Assembly (NCBI RefSeq): GCF_035083965.1
Contig: NC_089727.1
Coordinates: forward strand, 18,975,269 to 19,039,268
Direction of reading: 5' to 3'
Length of the DNA stretch: 64,000 bases
Source of the DNA: Branchiostoma lanceolatum
Lineage: Eukaryota; Chordata; Leptocardii; Amphioxiformes; Branchiostomatidae
Positions 11,842-22,703 of the stretch are shown here, piece by piece. Positions within the stretch are counted from its first letter, which is position 1; every line of letters begins with the position of its first letter. The position numbers were made by a program, and so were the translations under genes. The notes under the pieces are model-generated. The model had not been told where the DNA came from, made no database searches, and saw only the letters and a program-made list of their open reading frames with translations.

Positions 11842-13278
11842 ATCGTTAGTGTCTCACAAAATGAGGGAAATCAGGCAAACATTTCAGTGCTAAATCAAAG
11901 AAAACTAACGGGCTCGCTCCTTGAGCGTTGCCAAAAAACAAAGATATGCAACCTTACCAATGAGTCATTATTATAGGTCTTTATAGAGACAATGCATAAT
12001 GAAACGATATAAACATTCTTTAAACAAAGAATTATTTTCATCAATACATTATCAGAACTGCGTTCAGAGTATAATTTATTGGTAAAACAAAACTGTTAAT
12101 GCTAAAAGAGACGGGGGCCGATACAAACTGCCGGGCACCTTTGACCCGTTGCTTACGTCACACTTCCCCCAGGTCAAGTGAAGTAGGCTTTGATTCAAAT
12201 AAATTTGTTTTCGGTAAGTGCCTTGCATTGTGTACCGAAATAATGTGTTAACTTGATTACTTTGTGGATTACCGTCCGAATATTAAAACAATTAATGATA
12301 TAAAACTAATTTAAGGACCACCGTAGCACCATAATTTGTATTGCAAAAGATTAGCATAAAGCACTAAATTAAAAAAAAGAGTCACCATCTTTATTGCACG
12401 ATTCATTGGAAGAAGTATCGGAAGCATTGGAAGCGTCGTTCGTTGTAAGAAGTACAATAAAGAGTAGCCAAACTTGGAACCTGTAGAACGAAAATTAGAT
12501 AGCTAGATAGATAGATACGATCATTCTGAAAGAAAGTATTATGTTGCACTATAGTCAACAATATACAACACAACAATACAGATTTCCCTTAAAAAACAAC
12601 GACAAAAGACTTGAAAATCAAACGTTTTGTAACAGAAAATCATAAACTTCATGGATTTTTTTCATACAACGTTTACTAAGTCATTTATTTGTATGCTTTA
12701 GATTTTTCACTTCTGCATCAAAAATTACAGCCCTAAATTTGAAATTTACTACTTTAGCATGAAATTTCCTTCCACAAACAAACAAACAAACAAACAAACA
12801 AAAAGCAAACAAAAAAGCATAAAAACACACCGAAACATGGAAAAAAAGCTACGTGTGGCATGGCCAAAGTTTTGTCCTTGCTGTTGTTTGCAGCCCTGCG
12901 GCCAAATCAAGCACACCCGGGTTCACTCGTCCTACAACATTCACGTCATAATTTCCACTCTTATTGCAAGCCGTCAATTGAATCAGTTAGCTACAGTTTC
13001 TCTACTCTATACATTTACTCATAAATGTAACGACATTGTATATAAATATCATTTTCGGTGCACCCTACGATGGAGATATGCAACAGTGCTTGTGGTACAA
13101 AAGTGTAACAGGCGACGCAGTAGTAATATCTTCGCGGTTTTCGCTTATATTCAAAAACATTTTTGTTCTGCCTCCCCCCACCCCCGTTTGAGAAACACAT
13201 ATGGTATATTGTACAATATTATCATGTACTTGAGGCACCTGTCATGCTTCCCAATTAGAAAAGGGGCCCCGTCGGGTA
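11842..13278. other. Intergenic, no gene recognised
   Basis: AT-rich sequence with a CAAA microsatellite at about 12774-12812. Open frames here have no convincing splice partners. Upstream exons of the minus-strand gene could lie here, but none could be picked with confidence. Confidence 0.4.
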
Positions 13279-13468
13279 CACTGCACGAAATGGCCTCGTA
13301 TCCCGGCGTATACGTACAGGGATTCCTCCGGAAATATTCCATATCCCGGTGCGGATTTAGCGTATCCGTTAAAACTAACGGATACGCTAAATCCGCACCG
13401 GGATATGGAATATTTCCGGAGGAATCCCTGTACGTATACGCCGGGATACGAGGCCATTTCGTGCAGTG
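13279..13468. mobile_element. Perfect 190-bp palindrome (92-bp arms)
   Basis: Two 92-bp arms are exact reverse complements around a 6-base loop (AAAACT at 13371-13376). The ends read CACTGCACG and CGTGCAGTG. The bases GTA stand on both outer sides (13276-13278 and 13469-13471), a possible 3-bp target duplication; CACT-starting ends with 3-bp duplications occur in CACTA/EnSpm transposons. Perfect arms imply a recent insertion or ongoing arm correction. Confidence 0.8.
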
Positions 13469-13997
13469 GTAGTTCACGGGATGTTTGGGGAACATTCAGG
13501 GGTGACGCCTACGTGGCCCTATAGGACACCCTGCCGTTGCCGGGATATTTTGGGGCCCGGTCGGGATCCGGAATCAATTTAACTTAAATTGAACGCGGAC
13601 CCCGGTAAGAAATACATTCCCGTGAGCTAATCGTGTGAGCAGTGGAAGGTACCCCCCTCCCCCTACCCGGCAGTCCATCTGGACAAATTTGTTGCTTTGA
13701 TGCCGAGCTGGGACTGCACTTCCGACGGGCTCCAGCGCAGTAGGGAACAAAGCATTACGGGGAAGCACAATTTAAAGCAGACCCAATCTTTAAACATACA
13801 TAACTATCAAGACTGTTTCCGAACCATGGAGTCATTATTTGCTGGCAGTATACTGTAACGTAGAAGGAAACATATATTCCATTTCTTTTTCCCTACGGCA
13901 AAATCAAATCCCAGTGAACTTAAAGTCATTTACATCAGCCACATTATTTTTTAGCTTGGAGGAAACTGCCTAAAACGCTTTAGTGCCGTTGAACGTT

Positions 13998-14229
13998 TAA
14001 GCCCCCCCCCCCGTCACTGGACACGTTGGCGACCTCGCTGCGTCCTAGATTGAATTTGAGTAAGCCTTGACTTAACAATGGGAATACCATGCAAAACGTA
14101 CAAGTATGAATAAAAAGACAAATATCACACAAAGCGTAAAAAGATTAGTTTTTATCGATGAAATTCGTCAAATCACACGGTCGCAGCGAGGTCGCCAACG
14201 CGTCACGGGACCAGTGAGAGGGGGCTTTA
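13998..14229. mobile_element. Miniature element, GGGGCTT-ended family, copy 3
   Basis: Left end TAAGCCCCCCCCCCGTCACT, right end GGGACCAGTGAGAGGGGGCT, with inner blocks CGACCTCGCTGCG and CGCAGCGAGGTCGCC as extended inverted repeats. The inner part is in reverse order compared with copies 1 and 2. Confidence 0.75.
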
Positions 14230-16269
14230 GCTAGGTAAGATGTCAATAGATATTGAATTGGTAAGCAATTTCATTTTGTTGCGTTTAGATGCAATGAACA
14301 ATCAACGTTGCTACAAGGGTATAAAAGAACGTCATTTCTTTGTATTTTGCAACCAAACCTATAGATTTACTTGCTGTTCTTAGCAGAGATTGAGAGTCAC
14401 GGCGTGCAGTGTGTGCGCATTCAAAGAAGCCATTCAAGAGCACTCTGATTTCTACAACGTGACTATTTGGAGGCATGTAACAGCATTCCCGAATTAAACA
14501 CTAGTTTGTCTAACTGTAAACCCTCTTACGCTGATTACAGTTAACAATCTTTTTGAAAATGTAAAAAATAGGAAGCCAACTTACCCCATGCTTATTCTGT
14601 CACTTTGTGAAGAATTTGATATGATGAATAAAGAAGGAGTGCATGTAGATTGTGTCGTGTGTCCTGAAGTGACTCAGACGACCTATGAACTTTTGAGCTA
14701 GAAAAACCTGTTTGCCTGAATGACGACATGACGTACTTTAGAATGGGGAGTGTTCGTGGGGATTTTTTCTAGCTGTAGGGGGAACGTGGTGTGAAAAAAA
14801 ACCCATGAAGCTAGAGGGGTAGTTGACAGAACCAAAATATTTGATGTGGTTTACAGTTTGCGGTGGAGAGTTCACCGTAAAATTCGCGAACATAAAACCA
14901 CCGTTCCCCTTCCACAGTATCAAGAAGTACTTGAATAATTTGTCATCGTTACGTACGCTGACGTTCTATCAACATACAGTACAGCATGAATATTTTTATA
15001 AGTATTTTTGGCGACACCTTGGGAGCGGAGCCATTTCTAATACTATAACGACGTATTTTAAGGAATGTACCAATAGGATTCTCCTAGGTACAGTTTTTTT
15101 TTTACATCCAACAAGGCAATCTTTTCGTAGCCAAGAAGTTTTTTTACTCCTGCACTGAAGAAGTGCAGAAAGTGACACTAGTTAGGTATGCAATATATAT
15201 TGACGCAAGTGACATTTTATTAAACCTCTGCTATGAGACTATGCACGTTTGCATAGCTTTGGACAGTGATTTCTTTACATTTGGACATTGTGGCGTCAAA
15301 TGGCCTAGAGGTTCGAGGTCACGGGTCCGATTTCTGACGTTCAAGGTTGGGCGCTGTGTCAAGTATGGGCGGTACTTTGACTGGTAAAAATGTTTACTAA
15401 TGTTACGCAAATTTACTAATATATAAATGTTGAGGTTTATTTTTTGTGTGAACCATTATACATGTTAGTGTTCTGGGGAATACGAAAAAAAGGTGGTGCC
15501 CGTAAGTTGGCTCATATACGTATATGTTGTTTTATAACACGAAGCCTTGGAGCTACAATATTGCACTTTCGGAAATATTTTTGATGCAATTCCATCTGAA
15601 AATAATAGTTTACAGTTCTGGATTGTAACCATACAGGTAGGTATGCCCATAAATAGGTCTTGTGCAGTAATTGTTATCATTGGATGTTTTTATTCTCAAA
15701 TGCCTGAAGGCTAATTTCAAGTGAATAGAAATACAGGATACATAGTGAGTATACAGTGCATAGAAGATAATTTATAACGAAAATCGAATTAAGTAATAAC
15801 GGGTAAATTGACAATATATTTTTTCCTCGTATTTAGGGCATCGAACAATAAATTGCATATTAATTTTTCCTCTTATCTTTAATTTTCTACGTTTTGAGTT
15901 TTCTCGTGAGCAGGGAATTTGTTCTATTTACCCAAATTCTGTTTCATAATTTACATGCTAAACTGCTTAAATTGTTTTCGCAACATCTGTTCTGAACGAT
16001 TTTAGTCTGTCTGTCATTTAAGTAATCGTTGTCCAAACTTTTGCAGGTATACAAAATAATACAATGTATAGAAATAATGGATTTAAAAGGGCACAGTCTT
16101 AATCGGTAACAGTCCAGATCCAGAAAACTTTCCTCATAATGGCTTACTTTGGGAGAAAAACTTAATATTGTACAAAAATGGTACATTATGTATAGATACC
16201 AATTACAATATTATATCCACTTGTACACGCTGTGGGCCTGCATCTAAAAATAAGTTAGATTTTGGAACG
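14230..16269. other. Intergenic, no gene recognised
   Basis: AT-rich stretch downstream of the LRR gene's stop codon. A short hairpin-like piece with GCGGTGGAGAGTTCACCG lies near 14860-14930 and resembles the repeat at 32200-32430. Nothing coding is supported. Confidence 0.4.
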
Positions 16270-18486
16270 TTAACCTTCTTGCGGTGTTTCCACACACTTG
16301 TACATAGGATTAAGCTGTAAGGCAAATTGCTCTGTGTCGTATAATAGACTTTTATCATTCAACAATCCAGTGGAAGCCCGAGCCTGACCCTGCTCTGTCT
16401 GATCATTGTCACTGTTGATAACAGTAGTTGCACCACTCAGCACGACATTAACAGGTTGCTCTATATCCGTGTCTCTAAATTGCAGTTCTTTTGGTCGCGT
16501 TTTCAGATGTGTCGTGTCACTGAAACTGTCATGGGCATCTACTGACCTGTCAAACAGGGCATCAGTACGTCTGGGTCGGGGACTGGGGGGAAGTGGGTCT
16601 TTAGGATTTCTGTTGCGGCTTTCAAGCGAAGGGGACGACTTCACCGAAACAAATTTCTCTGGACCCGCCACTTTAGATTGTTGACCTTTCGGTGGGGTTT
16701 CTACTTGTGTGTATTGGGGATTAGGCTGTAAGGCAGCATGTAGCATGGTACTGGTTACAACAGTACTACTCAAATCATTGTTGGAATTCGATCCCAAAGT
16801 AGGTTTCTTAGCTCTCTTCTTGAACCAGATTGTGAAAAGGATACCACCAATGATGACAACGCCAGTTACTGAACCACAAACTGAAGCAATAACAACATAT
16901 ATCGGGCAACTGGGAAGAGATTCATCTGAACTGTTGATTTCTTGTCCGTCTAAACTTTGGGTTCCTTCACGAGGTGGAGTAACATGTTCAACTGTAAACT
17001 GTGAGACAGATGTGCATTCATCCGTGCTTTTGAAATACCAAAGGTAGCGAGAGTTGGAGAAAGTATTGCCCTCGTGGCTATTTTTAGCGCTTTTGAATCG
17101 ACTATCAAAAGAGATTTGGCCAATAACAGTCTCTGTTGCATATGTAGAGTCAGTAGGACGTAAATCTGTGGCAGCATTGCCAAATGAAGATGTTGACACA
17201 GCCAAGGAGGTTAATGAGGTTACTTCATCATTAGGCACTCTGGCAGATGTGGAGCCAATGGGACTTGCTCTTGGATCAGCACTGCCAAATAGAAATGTCG
17301 AAACTGCAGAGGTGGCTAATGAGGTTATCTTATCAACAGACAGTGTGGCAGATGTGAAGGCAAAAGAACTTGCAGATGGATCCGCATTGCCAATTGAAGA
17401 TGTTGTTGCCACGGTTGTTACTGAGGTTACTTTATCAATAGACAGTGTGGCATATGTGAAAGCAACAGGACTTGCTGATGGAATAGCATTACCAGATGAG
17501 GATGTTGATACCGTAAAGGAGTTCACAATATCAACAGGCAATGCTGGTGTGGTTTGTTCTTTACAGATACGATTTTCAGGATTGATATAGTCACAGGCAG
17601 GCTGAGTACAACCGCAAACTTCCAGGCTAAACGTAGTCATCTTGCAGCCACACTGCAGGGGATTGTTGCAAATGTCTACGAACGAAATAGATGTCAATAT
17701 GCCAAAAGCTGCCATGGGAAGGACAGAGATTCGGTTATAGTTCAGTGCTAACCTTCGAAGCTGGTTTAAATTTGAGAATGCACCTGGGTTGAATTGTGCA
17801 ATTTCGTTGTAGCTGAGCATCAAATCCTCGAGCTTAAATAGCATAGAGAATGCTCCAGATTGAATTGTTGTTATCTGATTAAAGCTCAGGTGCAGCGATT
17901 GGAGATTGGGTAGATTTGTAAATGAACCAGGCCGAATTTTTGTTATCTCATTTTGGATCAGGTCCAACCATTTGAGACGGGGTACATCTGAGAAAGAACC
18001 AGACTGGATGTTAGTTATTTGGTTATTGTGTAGCAGCAAAGTTCGGAGCAGTGGCATATTAGAGAAAACACCTGACTGCATATTAGTTATCTTGTTGGAA
18101 TTCAATTTCAACTTCATAAGCTGGGATAAATTATGAAATACTCCAAGCTTAATGGTATTTATTTTGTTGTAAGACAGATCCAAACATATGAGCTCTAGAT
18201 ATGAGAAGGTGCCCGGATCAATGTTAGTTATGGAATTTTGAGACAGATCCAACTCAGAGGTGGATGTTGGCAGGTTCTGGGGAATGTGGGAAAGGCCCTG
18301 CTGGGAACATGTGGAAGATAAGGAGGCTGGCAGGGAACGGTAGTTAAACCGCCCATAATTAGCTCTATAGGCTTTCACAGCTTTCCAACGTTTAGTCATT
18401 TTACAGTCACAGTCGGCTTCTGACATGCTGGACTCCTTCTGGATGATAAGGAGTAATATCAGGATGTGTCTTACATATCTTCCCAT
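16270..18486 (-). CDS. Leucine-rich-repeat single-pass membrane receptor, 738 residues, intronless CDS
   Basis: One uninterrupted frame. A hydrophobic start (ILILLLII, residues 8-15) is a likely signal peptide. A Cys-containing cap (C60, then GLSHIPQNLP) precedes about eight 24-residue LRRs (residues 77-265, pattern LxxLxLxxNxITxIxxGxF). A C-terminal Cys cap follows (NNPLQCGC at about 274, then C292, C294, C298, C308). Residues about 322-455 hold four diverged Ser/Thr-rich repeats of roughly 35 residues, a mucin-like stalk. A membrane segment lies at about 529-555 (VIASVCGSVTGVVIIGGIL), followed by the basic stop KKRAKK. The cytoplasmic tail has a Pro/Arg stretch (PLPPSPRPRR) and two NPxY motifs in repeated context: NPQYTQVETP (589) and NPMYKCVETP (726). 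NPxY binds PTB domains or endocytic adaptors in known receptors. The start ATG sits in a good context (GCAACATGG). The ligand is unknown; an adhesion or immune-receptor role is inference. Confidence 0.9.
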   Translation of the reverse strand: MGRYVRHILILLLIIQKESSMSEADCDCKMTKRWKAVKAYRANYGRFNYRSLPASLSSTCSQQGLSHIPQNLPTSTSELDLSQNSITNIDPGTFSYLELICLDLSYNKINTIKLGVFHNLSQLMKLKLNSNKITNMQSGVFSNMPLLRTLLLHNNQITNIQSGSFSDVPRLKWLDLIQNEITKIRPGSFTNLPNLQSLHLSFNQITTIQSGAFSMLFKLEDLMLSYNEIAQFNPGAFSNLNQLRRLALNYNRISVLPMAAFGILTSISFVDICNNPLQCGCKMTTFSLEVCGCTQPACDYINPENRICKEQTTPALPVDIVNSFTVSTSSSGNAIPSASPVAFTYATLSIDKVTSVTTVATTSSIGNADPSASSFAFTSATLSVDKITSLATSAVSTFLFGSADPRASPIGSTSARVPNDEVTSLTSLAVSTSSFGNAATDLRPTDSTYATETVIGQISFDSRFKSAKNSHEGNTFSNSRYLWYFKSTDECTSVSQFTVEHVTPPREGTQSLDGQEINSSDESLPSCPIYVVIASVCGSVTGVVIIGGILFTIWFKKRAKKPTLGSNSNNDLSSTVVTSTMLHAALQPNPQYTQVETPPKGQQSKVAGPEKFVSVKSSPSLESRNRNPKDPLPPSPRPRRTDALFDRSVDAHDSFSDTTHLKTRPKELQFRDTDIEQPVNVVLSGATTVINSDNDQTEQGQARASTGLLNDKSLLYDTEQFALQLNPMYKCVETPQEG

Positions 18487-18512
18487 GTTGCCCTGCCACC
18501 TGAATAGAACAA
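18487..18512 (-). promoter_or_regulatory. Splice acceptor in the 5' UTR of the LRR gene
   Basis: On the minus strand a pyrimidine tract (CTTTTTCTTTTT) runs to TTCTATTCAG, with the boundary between 18500 and 18499, 13 bases before the start codon. This suggests that the coding exon is preceded by a non-coding first exon further right, possibly using the donors at 20016-20076. Confidence 0.5.
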
Positions 18513-19226
18513 GTTTAAAAAGAAAAAGTCATGATTGGTACAGTCTTGTTAATATGAAAACCTGTCCATTGATTATCAACGAGAAGTGTGGTAAATGTCT
18601 AGTCATCGGTACTTTCTGTTCGGCCAATTGAAGGGAATGCTGGCAATGTAGATGTACCAGATTGAATGCAAGGTAATAACAGGGACAATCAGATTCATTT
18701 ATGCAGATGAGGATCTTATTTGCATAATCAATGAAAATCCTTTTATAGTACAAGGCTAACATCATTTGGCGAGTGTAGTAGGTCGCGGAAATCTTATTTG
18801 CTAATGTATACAGTGTCAAATATGTGGCAAGCATGGTGATTCATGATATCATGGTGATTCCACTGATAATCGCAGCTGTGTTGGAAAAGGATAGTTCAGG
18901 TTTATTGAGCGTTTAAGGCAATTTGTGACTGATCATAGTAAATAAGAGGATATAGTACAGTATTTGAAATACCGTCATGTAGATGGCCTGAGAATTGTAT
19001 CAAAAACTTGCATTGAACAGACGAAAAAAGAAACAGAAACAGAACAGGCTTGCATTGATCCACAACTAAGCATATTTGTTCCGAAGTTGTCATATTGAGA
19101 ATAAACTACATTCCCTGGTATGTCAAATTCTTGCAGTTTCTTGCCAAGGTCACATGAAAGAACATAGATAATGGTAGTTTTACATGTAGGAATTTTAGAT
19201 GAAGCAGTAATTTCTCGGTATTCCTC

Positions 19227-19345
19227 TAGCCTGGTATCCAAACCGATAATAGCTGCTTAGTCTCTTCGTCCTCCCACGCAAATACTAGTAGTGAGAGGAC
19301 GAAAAGACTCAGCTTCTCAAGTTGAAAGTCTTGGATACCAGGCTA
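19227..19345. mobile_element. Small TAGCCTGG-ended fold-back element
   Basis: Left end TAGCCTGGTATCCAAACC, right end TTGGATACCAGGCTA, with a second inner inverted pair (AGTCTCTTCGTCCTC and GAGGACGAAAAGACT). Same ends as the elements at 35643-37283, 38517-39337, 39528-39754 and 42659-42745. Confidence 0.65.
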
Positions 19346-20015
19346 CGGTTATGCCGGCTATATAGATTCAAATGAAAATATATAGATACAGATACCGATC
19401 TTTATCCCAAGCTTTAAGTCCACCTTTTGTTAGCTCTTCATTGTTGAGAATTCTTTAGTGGTTTAAAAAGAAATGCAAGAGTGTACAGTATGAAATGTAT
19501 AAAATTGTTAAATGTGAACATAAGCTGAATTAAACAACCATGTTTGCACTGATTGTCTGAAGCTGTTCATTTGAATATGAACATAGAGCATGTTGTTTAC
19601 TGGTTCTTCCAAATATTTACTTTAAACCCAAATGCTATACCATTCAGGTAAGCATCTTGATAGGAAAACACATTTGTATTATTATTCTTCCATTTTTCAA
19701 AACAACTCGCAACAAGGTTCTCATATTTCTAGTCAATCTATTTTAGTGGCACCAACAAATATTTTCTATCATTGTGAAGATAAATCGGGTGTATGGCTGT
19801 CAGCTGCGCCTAACATTGGAATATCACTCCCTAAACAATATACAAGTTGATATATACATCACGGTAGGCATTGCAATCTGACAGAAACGCCAATTCTACC
19901 GGGAGAGATTCCGATCGTAATCCCTCAAATTCTCAGTGTAGCAAGATAGAAATTAACAAACGTCTACTATCATAATAAGATTTTTTTGGCAGAAGACATC
20001 TTTAAAGTTTGTCCA

Positions 20016-20076
20016 AACTTACCTTTCAAACTAGTCAGAACTTACCTTTCAAGATAGTCAGAACTTACCTTTCAAG
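20016..20076 (-). repeat. Three tandem copies of a splice-donor-like 23-mer
   Basis: Three copies at a 23-bp period (20016, 20039, 20062). On the minus strand each reads CTTGAAAG followed by GTAAGTT, the ideal 5' splice-site consensus. They lie 1.5 kb upstream of the LRR gene's 5' UTR acceptor and on the same strand. Use as alternative donors is inference. Confidence 0.5.
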
Positions 20077-20419
20077 CTGGCCAGAATATATTCTCCCTTA
20101 ATGTTTTGTCTGCTTAATGCTATATGCTTGTAGGATACGTGCTTTACTGGTAGTTGGTAGTACAAATGTGACAAGCAGGTTAGATTAGTCTATCTTATTT
20201 GGTGATGTTGATTGCCATTGGCTGGCAATGTGAATAGTAATGACAGAGCCAGATCACGTGTCTGTTTTCAAATCTAGGAGTCTGTTTAAAAAAAAAAAAC
20301 AAGGTTTCATAAAATAACCCAAATTTCAATCTCAACAATTCTGCTCCACTAGAAAGGAACACGGGTCTAGTCGATAAAAATGGAAAAAAGGGCGTAGCGG
20401 AACAACCGTTTGTTGCCTT

Positions 20420-20728
20420 TTGTTGTTGCTTCACTTACTTGCTTATCCCATTTTAGATCAGGTTTGGCGTTTGTCAATGTTGTTCCATATGTCTGACAGC
20501 ACCCATTTTCCTACGATGCCTTCGCAAATCTTTGCAAACATTGCAGTCAGAGATATGAACAGTCGTTTGAGGTTTTTGTTGTTGCTTCACTTACTTGCTT
20601 ATCCCACTTTTGGTCCGGTTTGGCGCTTGTCAATGAAGTTCCGTATGTCTGGCAGCACCCATTTTCCTACAATGCCTTCGCAAATCTTTGCAAAGATTGC
20701 GGTCAGGGATATCGGTCGCAACTTGTCG
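20420..20728 (+). repeat. Tandem duplication, about 155-bp unit, two copies
   Basis: Both copies contain TTGCTTCACTTACTTGCTTA, then a TTTGGCG block, CAGCACCCATTTTCCTAC and TGCCTTCGCAAATCTTTGCA. They differ at about 10% of sites by eye. The frame stays open through both copies, but no gene is recognised. Confidence 0.75.
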
Positions 20729-21049
20729 CAACAGACATACTAAAAATGGGATAAATCTCTTGAAAAGAAAGCAATATGTATTTTTGAATTGATAGAATAA
20801 CTATAGAATAAGTATATAGCTATATAACATTTTTCAAGTTGTGCCAATTCCTACCCTGTAGTCGCGTCCTATGGTTTGAAGTAAAAGAAAAATGAAAGAA
20901 ACCCGTTCCGATGTTGCATGTTTAAGAATGGTAAATTATCCCGGCGTCGATGAAAGACTTTGCCCTTCAAAAAAATGCCGGAAAACAAATTACTCCTTCC
21001 TATAGATATATATTTTTGATATGCATTTTCATTCTTTACTTTTGCAAAC

Positions 21050-21375
21050 AGCCCCGTCGGTCCTCGGCTTGGTAAAGTGACCCTAGTATTCCGGGCCCAA
21101 TGGGCGTGGGACCGCGCGCCAGGCGAGGTGCCGGCGAGGTTGGTTCACCGCCTGTCCCCGACCAACTCAAACCGCCTCGGGGGGAGCCGCGACTCCACAA
21201 GACGACCGAGCCTGGGGCGGAGTGGATGCCGCGTCCCCTTGCAACGGAGAACCCAGGGGTGGTGGGGATGGACGGGGTGGCTTGGCACGGGGTCGCTGGC
21301 TATAGCTAGGACCGGCCTTGTCGGCTGGGGCGGTCACCCTTGGCCTCCGACGCCCACCCCGTGGCCGAGCGTGGT
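21050..21375 (+). other. GC-rich island of unknown nature
   Basis: This 325-bp stretch is strongly GC-rich while its neighbours are AT-rich. It is open in more than one frame and shows no recognisable protein domain. It could be a fragment of a transposon or of a coding exon. Confidence 0.35.
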
Positions 21376-21748
21376 GGTTTTTAAACAAGTGTTTTTCCAA
21401 AAAGCTGGCGTTTTGTCTAGGTTTATGAGTGTAAAATGTATTTTCCTGTTCTCCTGTTATTGAAATAACATCTGCCAAAGAAAGTCACTCAGGGGCTGTT
21501 GAGTCTATGAGAAAAATTATAATTTTGGGAAAGGAGTACTGTTTTGATAGAGAATGGCAGATTGGGGAAAGCAATTTTGAAGTTACAGCACTTGAGTGCT
21601 TTTAAAAAAGCTTACATCTTGTACTTTATTTTAAAATGTACAATAAGTTCATTATAAAAGCTATCAATGTTATTATGTACTCAGGATGCAATAAGACATA
21701 CAATTTGAATGTATAATTTTAAGTGCGGTGTTTGCGTTACATTGGTAC

Positions 21749-22145
21749 AATGGTACATTATCATTTAACATCACTACATAGTGTTATCACATATACTACA
21801 CATATACAGATACTATACAGGACTTATCATGAATATAAAAATAAATTGTCAACTAACTAGTAATCCTTCGACGTTCCCGATTGAGCTAACCTGTAGCCGA
21901 CTAATGATGAGACATTATTATTTAACGTCACTACATAGTGTTATCACATATACTACACATATACAGATACTATACAGGACTTACCATAAATATTAAAAAA
22001 ATTGTCAACTAACGAGTAATCCTACGGCGTTACCGGTTGAGCTAACCTGTAGCCGACTTATGATGGTACATTATCATTTAACGTCACTACATAGTGTTAT
22101 CACATATACTACACATATACAGATACTATACAGGACTAATCGTTA
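21749..22145. repeat. Tandem repeat, about 155-bp unit, 2.5 copies, with tRNA-like segment
   Basis: Copies start at about 21751, 21906 and 22062 and share TCACTACATAGTGTTATCAC and CATATACAGATACTATACAG. Each full copy also holds, on the minus strand, CTACAGGTTAGCTCAA followed by CGG, close to a tRNA D-arm/A box. Confidence 0.75.
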
Positions 22146-22611
22146 ATATAACAAGAAAGCTTCTAAAAAAAGATGGCCATACGACCTCATTGTGGTGGGG
22201 ATGAAACGGTTAAAGTATAGTTTGTAAAAAGAACTAAATTGTACAAGTGCAGTGTTAAGTTTTATTCAGTTTTGTGAAGTTTGGTATGAAATAAACTGTT
22301 CAAAGTCAGCTTCAAGAAAGCTTTTTAAAAAAGCTGACTGGGCGCATTTGGAAGAAATGAAATGAAAGTTTCTGCATAAAATATGACAATGAGACTCATT
22401 AGCATAATGTATGTGGTGCATTCACCTTTCCTGAAGGCACCTACAAATCAAATATGACATCTCTAGCACTTATCGAAAGGGAAATACAATTTGCATAAAT
22501 TATGCAAAAGAAGAAGAAGAAAAAGATGAAGAACAGGCCAGAAAAACAATATATATTTTCTCCCTATATAAGAAGTAAAAAATAAAAAAAAGAACAGAAA
22601 AAGAAAAAAAA

Positions 22612-22700
22612 GGTTTGACGTACTCGGGTTCGAACCGGGGACCTTCCAGTCCCCACCAAGCCTACAAACTCTACGTGCTTACCACCTGAGCTACTGAGAC
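22612..22700 (-). repeat. tRNA-like sequence with long variable arm (tRNA pseudogene or SINE head)
   Basis: On the minus strand: A box TAGCTCAGGTGG, B box GGTTCGAACCC, and between them a 6-bp hairpin GGGGAC/GTCCCC like the long variable arm of tRNA-Ser or tRNA-Leu. A T-rich run follows directly (TTTTTTTCTTTTT), a pol III terminator. The 5' and 3' acceptor arms do not pair, so it is not a normal tRNA. A tRNA-derived SINE or pseudogene is most likely. Confidence 0.6.
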
Positions 22701-22703
22701 TTG

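Noticed and set aside
13151..13495. Overlapping frames on both strands
   Set aside because: They arise from the perfect palindrome, which gives the same frame on each strand.
14285..14476. Minus-strand frame as an upstream exon of the 9052-11841 gene
   Set aside because: The donor is weak and no acceptor and phase fit could be made with 11616-11841.
15295..15360. Possible tRNA-like boxes (GAGGTTCGAGG)
   Set aside because: No A box at the right spacing and no arms that pair.
17054..17590. Plus-strand 178-codon open frame
   Set aside because: It lies antisense to the Ser/Thr-repeat part of the LRR receptor; its openness follows from the repeated codon pattern.
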